Below are positions 1 to 5,000 of a stretch of 5,110 nt of DNA, piece by piece (within the stretch, counting starts at the first letter, position 1; each line of letters starts with the position of its first letter). Source of the DNA: Campylobacteraceae bacterium (GTDB taxonomy: Bacteria > Campylobacterota > Campylobacteria > Campylobacterales > Sulfurovaceae); the NCBI GenBank assembly GCA_027031505.1, contig JALVQH010000173.1, forward strand, positions 1 to 5,110. The letters are read 5' to 3'. A program made the position numbers and the translations under genes. The notes under the pieces were generated by a model, which did not search any database, was not told the origin of the DNA, and worked only from the letters and a program-made list of their open reading frames with translations.

Positions 1-299
1 AAGCACGCATTCCGCTGGCGCAGCTGGTCATCTACCTCGCCAGCTCCCCCAAATCCAACAGCAGCTACCTCGCAATCAATGCTGCACTCGATGCGATCAA
101 AGCCGGAGACATTACGCCCGTGCCATCCTGGATAAAAACCCGCAACAAGAATTACAGATACCCCCACGATTATGGCGGGTGGGTCGAGCAGGATTATGGG
201 GTAAAGGGGGTCTACTACCGCTCAAAGGGTGCTGGACTTGAATCGAGACTCGACGAGTGGCTTGAGAAGATAAAAGAAAAGAAATATTCGGCTACTTAA
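1..299 (+). CDS. rarA: Replication-associated recombination protein A, 3' end (partial)
   Basis: This is the last 98 residues of a protein whose beginning lies left of the window; reading starts at base 3 and stops at TAA 297-299. RarA (MgsA) is a cytoplasmic AAA+ ATPase of the clamp-loader/WRNIP1 group that acts at stalled replication forks. The AAA+ core with Walker motifs would be upstream. What is visible is the C-terminal tetramerisation region: LVIYLASSPKSNSSYLAI near the start of the piece, then YRYPHDYGGWVEQDY at about visible residues 51-65, then a closing VYYRSKGAGLESRLDEWL. Each block has a direct counterpart at the end of E. coli RarA (YRYAHDE, YYFPTNRGLE, L..WL). The tail is lysine-rich. 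The gene converges on the minus-strand gene at 292-702, and the two coding regions overlap by 8 nt. No terminator hairpin is visible after the stop. The assignment is secure; completeness of the gene cannot be judged. Confidence 0.93.
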   Translation, partial: ARIPLAQLVIYLASSPKSNSSYLAINAALDAIKAGDITPVPSWIKTRNKNYRYPHDYGGWVEQDYGVKGVYYRSKGAGLESRLDEWLEKIKEKKYSAT

Positions 300-702
300 G
301 CGTAGAAAGCTTATTCCGAGCCTGATCCGCAGTGATCTCGCCTCCAATATATTTCTCCTCAAGATGGCTGAGATATTTCAAGAGATATTGTTTGAACTCA
401 CCATTGACAATGGTGAGATCTGCTTCCGACTTTGCGAGGGAAAAATCGGGCAGCTTACCGACAATGCGATCCTTGGTCGGCGTAGTAGACCAAATGGTTT
501 TTGCCTGAGCCAGAGAAACTCCCGAGAGATCAAGGACAGGATCGCCAAGAACATCTTTTTTGTAGTACTGCGCATACGGCGCATTCCTGTCATCCACAGA
601 CCATTTCGCATCTTCTTTGCCTGAAGAGACGGCAAACATGCTCATGGCAAAATAAATAAAAGCGGCGCCGATTGCAAAAATAATAAGGATACTCCGATCC
701 AT
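292..702 (-). CDS. Uncharacterised single-pass membrane-anchored protein
   Basis: This encodes 136 residues that I cannot assign to a named family. Residues 4-23 (ILIIFAIGAAFIYFAMSMF) form one hydrophobic helix preceded by MDRS, so an N-terminal signal anchor is likely. The rest is hydrophilic and probably periplasmic, though the topology is inferred. The middle contains a tyrosine-rich stretch (APYAQYYKKDVLGDPVLDLSGV). The C-terminus (HLEEKYIGGEITADQARNKL) looks like a short helical hairpin, distantly reminiscent of SHOCT-type tails, but this is only a resemblance. The start is supported by AAGGA at 709-713, 6 nt before ATG. An extended -10, TGCTATAAT, lies at 734-742. The gene follows the tRNA operon on the same strand with no visible terminator between them, so read-through from the tRNA promoter is also possible. 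The stop TAG overlaps the end of rarA. I judge it real because of its start signals, its coding look and its tidy junction with rarA. Confidence 0.8.
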   Translation of the reverse strand: MDRSILIIFAIGAAFIYFAMSMFAVSSGKEDAKWSVDDRNAPYAQYYKKDVLGDPVLDLSGVSLAQAKTIWSTTPTKDRIVGKLPDFSLAKSEADLTIVNGEFKQYLLKYLSHLEEKYIGGEITADQARNKLSTLK

Positions 703-708
703 CGCTTG

Positions 709-713
709 TCCTT
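709..713 (-). promoter_or_regulatory. Ribosome binding site AAGGA for the membrane-anchored protein
   Basis: The minus strand reads AAGGA followed by 6 nt and then ATG (700-702). This fixes the start of the 136-residue protein. Confidence 0.7.
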
Positions 714-733
714 TCTTCTGTGTCCTGAGTGGT

Positions 734-742
734 ATTATAGCA
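734..742 (-). promoter_or_regulatory. Extended -10 promoter, TGCTATAAT
   Basis: The minus strand shows TGCTATAAT, a full extended -10 with a consensus hexamer. The region 17 nt upstream has no good -35; it is AT-rich instead, as is usual for Campylobacter/Helicobacter sigma-70 promoters. Transcription would start near 727, giving a leader of about 25 nt before the ATG at 702. It lies in the 72-nt gap between the tRNA-Leu end and this gene. Confidence 0.6.
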
Positions 743-774
743 AAAATTTATCAAATATGCTGTTGTGGTGCGTA

Positions 775-859
775 TGGTACGGACGAGAGGACTTGAACCT
801 CCACACCTTGCGGCACCAGATCCTAAGTCTGGCGTGTCTACCAATTCCACCACGTCCGC
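775..859 (-). tRNA. tRNA-Leu (anticodon UAG)
   Basis: The 85-nt minus-strand gene has GCGGACG at the 5' end and CGTCCGT at the 3' end as acceptor arms, A73 and an encoded CCA (775-777). The anticodon stem CCAGA/TCTGG encloses the loop CTTAGGA, giving anticodon UAG, which reads CUN leucine codons. The long variable arm (GCCGCAAGGTGT region) is typical of a class II leucine tRNA. The T arm is GGAGG-TTCAAGT-CCTCT. The closing acceptor pair is G1-U72 rather than G-C. It is the last gene of the five-tRNA operon, 18 nt after tRNA-Arg(UCU). Confidence 0.97.
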
Positions 860-877
860 ACACACCAATACAAAAAG

Positions 878-954
878 TGGCACGCCCGTCAGGATTCGAA
901 CCTGAGACCGCTCGCTTAGAAGGCGAGTGCTCTATCCAGCTGAGCTACGAGCGC
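878..954 (-). tRNA. tRNA-Arg (anticodon UCU)
   Basis: The 77-nt gene has acceptor arms GCGCTCG and CGGGCGT, discriminator G73 and an encoded CCA at 878-880. The D arm contains the usual AGCTCAGCTGGATAGAGC. The anticodon stem CTCGC/GCGAG encloses CTTCTAA, giving UCU for AGA/AGG arginine codons. The T arm is TCAGG-TTCGAAT-CCTGA. The first acceptor pair is G1-U72, and U5-G68 is a second wobble. It is fourth in the operon. Confidence 0.97.
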
Positions 955-981
955 ATACGTTATTGGTATCTTCCGTTTGCG

Positions 982-1058
982 TGGTACGCCAGAGAGGAGT
1001 CGAACCCCTAACCCCCAGATCCGAAGTCTGGTGCTCTATCCAATTGAGCTACTGGCGC
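982..1058 (-). tRNA. tRNA-Arg (anticodon UCG)
   Basis: The 77-nt gene has acceptor arms GCGCCAG and CTGGCGT, A73 and an encoded CCA at 982-984. The anticodon stem CCAGA/TCTGG encloses CTTCGGA, giving UCG, which reads CGA and related arginine codons. The T arm is AGGGG-TTCGACT-CCTCT. The acceptor again closes with G1-U72. It is third in the operon, 27 nt upstream of the second arginine tRNA. Confidence 0.96.
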
Positions 1059-1083
1059 ATGATTGTTGTTGAAGGAAAGGATA

Positions 1084-1161
1084 TGGGGTGGATAAAGGGA
1101 TTCGAACCCTTGACCCCCTGTGCCACAAACAGGTGCTCTAACCAACTGAGCTATACCCACC
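1084..1161 (-). tRNA. tRNA-His (anticodon GUG)
   Basis: The acceptor arms GTGGGTA and TATCCAC are followed by C73 and an encoded CCA (1084-1086). The base at 1161 supplies the extra G(-1) that histidyl-tRNA synthetase needs, and it can pair with C73. The anticodon stem CCTGT/ACAGG encloses TTGTGGC, giving GUG. The T arm is AAGGG-TTCGAAT-CCCTT. Because G(-1) is genome-encoded and kept by RNase P in bacteria, I include it in the coordinates. It is second in the operon. Confidence 0.97.
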
Positions 1162-1188
1162 ATACTTGAAAAGTTTTACACCGAGCAA

Positions 1189-1265
<77 letters not shown>

Positions 1266-1286
1266 TTGCGGCGAAAAAGGAGTGCC

Positions 1287-1315
1287 ATTATAGTCAAAGC
1301 AGCTTAAAATGTCAA
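1287..1315 (-). promoter_or_regulatory. Consensus sigma-70 promoter of the five-tRNA operon
   Basis: On the minus strand, TTGACA (1310-1315) is separated by exactly 17 nt from TATAAT (1287-1292). Both hexamers match the consensus perfectly. The discriminator after the -10 begins GGCACTCC, fairly GC-rich, as seen at stringently controlled stable-RNA promoters; that regulation is inferred. Transcription should start near 1280. The -35 box contains the TGA stop (1312-1314) of the small gene upstream. No TGN precedes the -10, in contrast to the mRNA promoters in this window. Confidence 0.92.
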
Positions 1316-1482
1316 ACTTTTTCCCCGTCAATTGGAAGAAACTTGCCGCAACCCTTCTCTTCTGTTCCGCCGAAGCTCTTGATCTCTCTTGCCTTTCCCT
1401 CTCTGCGAATTTTCTGGCGCAGACACTCTGAAGCTTTTATGCATACCTTATTTTCGCATCCCACATCTTCAGGAACAGCCAT
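1312..1482 (-). CDS. Small four-cysteine protein of unknown function (56 aa)
   Basis: A 56-residue reading frame starts with ATG at 1480-1482 and ends at TGA 1312-1314. It begins MAVPEDVGCENKVC and contains four cysteines (9, 14, 20, 45 or so) and a glycine-rich block, KSFGGTEEKGCGKFLP. It is rich in Lys, Arg and Glu, with no signal peptide or membrane helix, so a soluble cytoplasmic protein is expected. The spacing of the cysteines would allow binding of a metal such as zinc, but this is inference. GAGGT at 1488-1492 lies 5 nt before the ATG, and an extended -10 promoter sits about 40 nt upstream. An overlapping shorter frame starting at 1487 is less likely because it covers the ribosome site and ends after 16 codons. 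It sits 37 nt after purM on the same strand. I do not recognise a characterised family. Confidence 0.72.
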   Translation of the reverse strand: MAVPEDVGCENKVCIKASECLRQKIRREGKAREIKSFGGTEEKGCGKFLPIDGEKV

Positions 1483-1487
1483 GACAT

Positions 1488-1492
1488 ACCTC
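1488..1492 (-). promoter_or_regulatory. Ribosome binding site GAGGT for the four-Cys protein
   Basis: GAGGT lies 5 nt upstream of the ATG at 1480-1482. It favours this frame over the ATG at 1485-1487, which directly abuts the motif. Confidence 0.6.
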
Positions 1493-1518
1493 GTGTTTTG
1501 TTGCTTTTTTTCGAGAGT

Positions 1519-1527
1519 ATTATACCA
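1519..1527 (-). promoter_or_regulatory. Extended -10 promoter, TGGTATAAT, overlapping the purM stop
   Basis: The minus strand reads TGGTATAAT with no -35 match 17 nt upstream. The TAA stop of purM (1520-1522) is contained in the hexamer. A start near 1512 would give a leader of about 30 nt for the four-Cys protein, so that gene may be expressed independently of purM. Confidence 0.55.
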
Positions 1528-2509
1528 AAGTGACCTTTTTCTCCCCTGCTGCAGTGTGACCGATCACATAAGCATCCGTTGCAGAAAGGATTGCGTCGAG
1601 GTCTGCCTCTTCGACGATCCACACCATTCCGATCCCCATGTTGAATGTCCGCATCATCTCTTCGTCATCAACGTATCGCATCATAAAATCAAAAATCGGC
1701 GATGTACGAATCGCTTCGCGCTTCACAAGAGCCGTGATACCCTCGGGAAGCACACGCGGAAGGTTTTCGACAATGCCGCCACCGGTAATATGTGCCAGAG
1801 CTACGATTTTATCCCGGTGGGTCTTGAACATTTTGACGTAAATGCGGGTGGGTTCAAGCAGCGTTTCGACCAAGGGTCTGCCCTCAAAGGGATCTTCCAG
1901 TCCCATACCCAGCTTTTCGAAAAACAACTTGCGTACCAGCGAATAGCCGTTGGAGTGGATGCCGGAGCTTGGCAGAGCGACCAGTATTTGCCCCGGTTTG
2001 ACCCGGCTTGTCCGATCCAGTTCGCTCCGCTCGGCAATCCCGACGGCAAAACCGGCCAGATCAAAATCTTTTTCTGCGTACATTCCCGGCATCTCAGCTG
2101 TCTCGCCGCCGACAAGGGCGCATTCGGCGCGGCGGCATCCTTCGGCAATGCCACCGACAACGGCCTCGGCACTGCCGGGGAGAAGCTTGCCGGTTGCGTA
2201 ATAGTCGAGGAAAAACATCGGTGTGCCAAAATTGCAGATGAGATCGTTGACGCACATCGCCACGAGGTCGATCCCCACGGTATCGAGACGTCCGCTCTCG
2301 ATGGCCAGCTTGAGCTTGGTGCCTACACCATCGGTCGCCGAAAGAATCACCGGCTCCCGATATCCCGCCGGGAGAGCATACGCACCGGCAAACGAACCAA
2401 TCCCTCCGATCACGTTCGCGTCAAACGTTGAGGCGACGTCCGATTTGATCGCTTCGACAAAGGCATTGCCCGCATCGATATCAACTCCGGCTTCCCTGTA
2501 GCTTACCAT
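1520..2509 (-). CDS. purM: Phosphoribosylformylglycinamidine cyclo-ligase (AIR synthetase)
   Basis: PurM closes the imidazole ring in de novo purine synthesis, converting FGAM to AIR with ATP hydrolysis in the cytoplasm as a homodimer. The 329-residue length fits the family (about 345). It begins MVSYREAGVDIDAGNAFV, matching the family's SYKDAGVDIDAGN. The ATP-binding signature ATDGVGTK is at 58-65, GIDLVAMCVNDL at 79-90, FFLDYYATGKL at 99-109, ALVGGETAEMPGMY at 131-144, SSGIHSNGYSLVRK at 181-194, HITGGGIVENLPRVLP at 240-255, and RTFNMGIGM at 287-295. All key blocks are intact. I chose ATG 2507-2509 because an earlier in-frame ATG (2531-2533) only adds residues overlapping the upstream gene and has no ribosome site. 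The stop of the upstream gene (2511-2513) is one base away, so translational coupling is likely. No other pur gene is adjacent. Confidence 0.96.
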   Translation of the reverse strand: MVSYREAGVDIDAGNAFVEAIKSDVASTFDANVIGGIGSFAGAYALPAGYREPVILSATDGVGTKLKLAIESGRLDTVGIDLVAMCVNDLICNFGTPMFFLDYYATGKLLPGSAEAVVGGIAEGCRRAECALVGGETAEMPGMYAEKDFDLAGFAVGIAERSELDRTSRVKPGQILVALPSSGIHSNGYSLVRKLFFEKLGMGLEDPFEGRPLVETLLEPTRIYVKMFKTHRDKIVALAHITGGGIVENLPRVLPEGITALVKREAIRTSPIFDFMMRYVDDEEMMRTFNMGIGMVWIVEEADLDAILSATDAYVIGHTAAGEKKVTLV

Positions 2510-2510
2510 A

Positions 2511-2735
2511 TCATGCACCAACCCAGTCCTCATCGTCGTCGCACGGTGGCAGAATGCGTTTCAACGCCGTCAGAGAGGGGCACACATCGGTAAAAGCACG
2601 CACAAAGAGAACAACCATCACTGCCAGTTGAATCACAAATGCCAAGCCAAACAACTGACTGCCGGTCAACCCCATAACCAGCCCCAGAATGATCGCAAGA
2701 AAAACATACCACATTCGCTCAGCACACATTGTCAT
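2511..2735 (-). CDS. Small two-helix membrane protein, DUF2892/YgaP-like
   Basis: This encodes 74 residues with two hydrophobic helices at about 9-25 (WYVFLAIILGLVMGLTG) and 28-45 (LFGLAFVIQLAVMVVLFV) joined by a short turn. After these comes FTDVCPSLTALKRILPPC and an acidic tail, CDDDEDWVGA. The pattern of a Met-Glu-Arg start, two short helices, then a Cys-Pro followed by a Leu/Lys helix resembles the inner-membrane DUF2892 module found at the C-terminus of YgaP rhodanese and as stand-alone proteins. That family call is by pattern only. Function is unknown; the Cys52-Pro and Cys65 are the notable residues. GGAGGT at 2743-2748 lies 7 nt before ATG 2733-2735, which settles the start. It precedes purM by one base and is probably co-transcribed and translationally coupled with it, although no functional link to purine synthesis is evident. 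Confidence 0.82.
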   Translation of the reverse strand: MTMCAERMWYVFLAIILGLVMGLTGSQLFGLAFVIQLAVMVVLFVRAFTDVCPSLTALKRILPPCDDDEDWVGA

Positions 2736-2742
2736 AATCTAT

Positions 2743-2748
2743 ACCTCC
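2743..2748 (-). promoter_or_regulatory. Strong ribosome binding site GGAGGT
   Basis: A full GGAGGT lies 7 nt before the ATG at 2733-2735. This is the strongest Shine-Dalgarno site in the window, and it selects the first of three nearby in-frame ATGs. Confidence 0.8.
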
Positions 2749-2785
2749 ATTATTGTATTTGGCGCCAACCGATGATCATCTGCAC

Positions 2786-2834
2786 TGCGGCATGCTTCGC
2801 AACGCGATCAAAGAGACAGACCGACAATGCCGCA
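2786..2834. repeat. Inverted repeat TGCGGCAT / ATGCCGCA in the purM-operon leader
   Basis: Eight perfectly complementary bases occur at 2786-2793 and 2827-2834, separated by 33 nt. If transcribed from the promoter at 2867-2875 they would form a stem in the 5' leader of the small membrane protein gene. The loop also holds short self-complementary pieces (CGC-GTT-GCG on the minus strand). There is no T-tract after the stem, so it is not a standard terminator or attenuator. It matches no riboswitch I know. Confidence 0.45.
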
Positions 2835-2862
2835 CTTGCCTGGATACCTCGGCTTCCGCTAA
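2832..2862. repeat. REP-like remnant (CCTGGATACC...GGCTTCCGC)
   Basis: The plus strand holds CCTGGATACC TC GGCTTCCGC at about 2839-2859. This resembles the half-site of the widespread intergenic repeats that read CTGGATACC-GGCTTCCGC-CGGTATGACG in many proteobacteria. Here the second arm (CGGTATGACG) is missing and two extra bases interrupt the core, so at best it is a decayed or truncated copy. The identification is by resemblance only. Confidence 0.25.
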
Positions 2863-2866
2863 CAAC

Positions 2867-2875
2867 ATTATAACA
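2867..2875 (-). promoter_or_regulatory. Extended -10 promoter for the membrane protein-purM unit, TGTTATAAT
   Basis: The minus strand reads TGTTATAAT, with no clear -35. Transcription would start near 2860, giving an unusually long leader of about 125 nt before the ATG at 2735. It is the same nonamer as the divergent ilvD promoter 50 bp away. Confidence 0.5.
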
Positions 2876-2918
2876 TAACAAAAATAGCTTCCACTCACAC
2901 GCGTCTGAATTAACCTTG

Positions 2919-2927
2919 TGTTATAAT
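2919..2927 (+). promoter_or_regulatory. Extended -10 promoter of ilvD, TGTTATAAT
   Basis: TGTTATAAT lies about 27 nt before the ilvD ATG, so transcription would begin near 2934 with a leader of about 20 nt. No -35 hexamer is recognisable 17 nt upstream. The leader is too short for a leader-peptide attenuator of the kind that controls enteric ilv operons. Confidence 0.65.
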
Positions 2928-2953
2928 ATCTCACTTTTTTTCAAGGAAAACGC

Positions 2954-4636
2954 ATGCGAAGTGACGAAATAAAACAGGGGTACAGCCGCGCCCCGCACCG
3001 CAGTCTGCTGAGAGCCACCGGTATCCGGAACGACGATTTCGACAAACCGTTCATCGGGGTGGCCAACTCCTTCATCGAGATCATCCCCGGGCACTTCTAC
3101 CTCAACAAAGTAGCCGAAATCATCAAAGAGGAGATTCGGGCTCAGGGGTGCGTGCCGTTTGAGTTCAATACCATCGGGGTCGATGACGGGATCGCCATGG
3201 GACATGACGGGATGCTCTATTCTCTTCCCAGCCGTGAAATCATCGCCAATTCCATCGAAACGGTGATGAATGCGCACAAGCTCGATGCTATGATCGCCAT
3301 CCCCAACTGTGACAAGATCGTCCCGGGGATGATCATGGGGGCTCTGCGGGTCAATGTCCCGACGGTCTTCGTCAGCGGCGGACCGATGGCGGCTGGACAC
3401 CTCGAAGACGGCACCCCCATCGACCTCGCCACCGTGTTCGAAGGGGTCGGCCAGTACGAAGCGGGTGAGATCACCGAAGCACAACTCCAGGAGATCGAAT
3501 GCAACGCCTGCCCGAGCGGCGGAAGCTGCTCAGGGATGTTCACCGCCAATTCGATGAATACCCTCATGGAGGCGATGGGGATCGCCCTGCCGGGCAACGG
3601 AACCATCCTGGCGCTCACCAAAGAGCGGGAAGAGCTCTTCCGGGCAGCCGCACGACGCATCTGCGAGATCGCCAAATCGGAGAACCCTTCAAGATTCAAT
3701 TTCCGCAACATCCTCAACGACAAAGCGGTTCACAACGCTTTTGCCGTCGATATGGCGATGGGGGGCAGCTCCAACACCGTCCTCCACATGCTCGCCATCG
3801 CCAATGAAGCGGAGGTGGACTTCAAGATCGAAGACATCAACACCATCAGCAAGCAGGTGAGTCACATCGCCAAGATCAGCCCCTCTCTCACCACCGTCCA
3901 CATGGAAGACATCAACCGTGCCGGCGGTGTGAGTGCGGTGATGAACGAGATGAACAAACGGGTCAACACAACCCTCCAGGACAATCTTACCGTGACAGGT
4001 GAGAGCCTCTACGAGCGCATCGCCAACGCCACAATCAAAGATACTGAGATCATCCACACGATCGACAACCCCTACAGCGAAGTGGGCGGCCTGGCGATCC
4101 TCTTCGGAAACCTCGCCGAACAGGGTGCGGTGATCAAAACCGCCGGAATCGTCGGTGAGCGGCGTTTTGCCGGAAAAGCGGTCTGTTTCAACAGTCAGGA
4201 CGAAGCGATCGCAGGGATCACCGGTGGCAGAGTCAAAGCCGGGGATGTGGTTGTCCTGCGGTACGAAGGCCCCAAAGGGGGGCCGGGGATGCAGGAGATG
4301 CTCAGTCCGACGAGTCTGATCATGGGGATGGGACTGGGCGAGAGTGTCGCTCTGATCACCGACGGCCGCTTCAGCGGAGCCACCCGGGGTCTGAGCATCG
4401 GACACGTGAGCCCCGAAGCCGCTGAAGGGGGACTTATTGCTCTCGTCGAAGACGGAGACGAGATCTTCATCGACGTCGACACATATACCATCGAACTGCG
4501 TGTCAGCGAAGAGGAGATCGCCAGACGCCGAGCCGGTTTCGCCCCGATCGTCAAACCCCTCACAAGCCGCTGGCTCCGGCAATACCGGGCACTGGTGACC
4601 AATGCCAGCCGTGGAGCAGTACTCGAGGCTGACTAA
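2954..4636 (+). CDS. ilvD: Dihydroxy-acid dehydratase
   Basis: IlvD dehydrates 2,3-dihydroxy-isovalerate and 2,3-dihydroxy-3-methylvalerate to the keto acids of valine and isoleucine (and the leucine/pantothenate branch), using an Fe-S cluster and Mg2+ in the cytoplasm. The 560 residues are full length for the bacterial family. Visible signatures are [20 protein letters not shown] from 76, NCDKIVPGM (Cys119, Lys121), [18 protein letters not shown] (Cys186, Cys192), [12 protein letters not shown] at 439-450 and [11 protein letters not shown] with Ser474, the expected catalytic base. Residue 46 is Gly (PGH) where [2Fe-2S] members have Cys, so it groups with E. coli-like enzymes reported to carry an oxygen-labile cluster; the cluster type here is inferred. 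AAGGA at 2943-2947, 6 nt before the ATG, supports the start. It is transcribed alone, with no other ilv or leu gene beside it. Confidence 0.97.
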   Translation: MRSDEIKQGYSRAPHRSLLRATGIRNDDFDKPFIGVANSFIEIIPGHFYLNKVAEIIKEEIRAQGCVPFEFNTIGVDDGIAMGHDGMLYSLPSREIIANSIETVMNAHKLDAMIAIPNCDKIVPGMIMGALRVNVPTVFVSGGPMAAGHLEDGTPIDLATVFEGVGQYEAGEITEAQLQEIECNACPSGGSCSGMFTANSMNTLMEAMGIALPGNGTILALTKEREELFRAAARRICEIAKSENPSRFNFRNILNDKAVHNAFAVDMAMGGSSNTVLHMLAIANEAEVDFKIEDINTISKQVSHIAKISPSLTTVHMEDINRAGGVSAVMNEMNKRVNTTLQDNLTVTGESLYERIANATIKDTEIIHTIDNPYSEVGGLAILFGNLAEQGAVIKTAGIVGERRFAGKAVCFNSQDEAIAGITGGRVKAGDVVVLRYEGPKGGPGMQEMLSPTSLIMGMGLGESVALITDGRFSGATRGLSIGHVSPEAAEGGLIALVEDGDEIFIDVDTYTIELRVSEEEIARRRAGFAPIVKPLTSRWLRQYRALVTNASRGAVLEAD

Positions 4637-4645
4637 AACGATAAT

Positions 4646-4702
4646 CTGCCTGAGCCCTCCCAACCCGCCTGCACTTTGCGTGGGTGAGCGGGATACGGGC
4701 AG
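4646..4702. terminator. Nested inverted repeats between convergent genes (possible bidirectional terminator)
   Basis: CTGCC (4646-4650) can pair with GGCAG (4698-4702), and inside it CCCGC (4664-4668) with GCGGG (4688-4692). It lies in the 91-nt gap where ilvD and the toxin gene converge. Each stem is only 5 bp with internal loops. There is no T-run on the plus side; on the minus side the sequence runs into ATTATCGTTTT. It is a weak candidate and nothing better is visible in the gap. Confidence 0.3.
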
Positions 4703-4727
4703 GACGAAGCTCCGCTATCGCCAGAGA

Positions 4728-5000
4728 TCAATAAACATCATCATGACTGCCGACATCCACGAGGATAATCACCTCATCACGGATGATAAAATCAATCACG
4801 ATGCGGTACTGCATATTGATGGAAACCGATGAGTAGCGTTGCAACTTTCCTTGGAGTTTGTGAAGTCTGAGGGAGGGGTGGTGAGGATCATTTCTCAGGA
4901 GCTCGATGGCTTTTTTGTACTGAGGGTATATCTCCCGGTGTTTTTTAAAAAATTTGATCGCTTTTTTCTCATAACTCTGGGCGAACCGAATCTCAATCAT
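4728..5000 (-). CDS. RelE/YafQ-type toxin of a type II toxin-antitoxin pair
   Basis: This encodes 90 residues starting MIEIRFAQSYEKKAIKFF, with the layout of the RelE/ParE superfamily: a basic helical hairpin (KKAIKFFKKHREIYPQYKKAIELL), then PHHPSLRLHKLQGKLQ, then beta-strands SVSINMQYRIVIDFII and VIILVDVGSHDDVY. The PSLRLHKL-G-L, SI--YRI and GSHD-VY blocks are hallmarks of the YafQ/RelE-like plasmid-stabilisation subgroup. His in GSHD and Arg in YRI are the expected catalytic or RNA-contacting residues, so ribosome-dependent mRNA cleavage is the likely activity (family knowledge, not shown here). ATG 4998-5000 overlaps the antitoxin stop; a GTG three bases upstream is an alternative start. 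No strong ribosome site is seen, which fits translational coupling to the antitoxin. It appears intact. Confidence 0.88.
   Translation of the reverse strand: MIEIRFAQSYEKKAIKFFKKHREIYPQYKKAIELLRNDPHHPSLRLHKLQGKLQRYSSVSINMQYRIVIDFIIRDEVIILVDVGSHDDVY

Noticed and set aside
590..1169. Open frames of 80-101 codons across the tRNA cluster on both strands
   Set aside because: They translate tRNA genes; recurring phrases such as SGFEPETARLE or VDTPDLGSGA are classic tRNA artefacts.
2510..2533. Longer purM beginning at the ATG 2531-2533
   Set aside because: The extra eight residues overlap the upstream gene, have no Shine-Dalgarno site and are absent from the family's usual N-terminus.
2759..2866. 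Possible integron attC site in the ilvD/purM spacer
   Set aside because: The required RYYYAAC and GTTRRRY core sites are not present in the right orientation on either strand.
2753..2912. Startless minus-strand frame with protein-like text (ASAALSVCLFDRVAKHAAV)
   Set aside because: It has no plausible start codon or ribosome site, crosses the candidate promoter and coincides with REP-like sequence. I treat it as spurious or a remnant.
3689..4663. A 324-codon minus-strand open frame opposite ilvD (and a similar one at 2921-3484)
   Set aside because: Both are antisense shadows of the GC-rich ilvD codons, Asp/Gly/Val/His-rich, with no start signals.
4602..4832. 76-codon plus-strand frame after ilvD
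   Set aside because: It overlaps the ilvD end and then runs antisense to the toxin gene, with no ribosome site.
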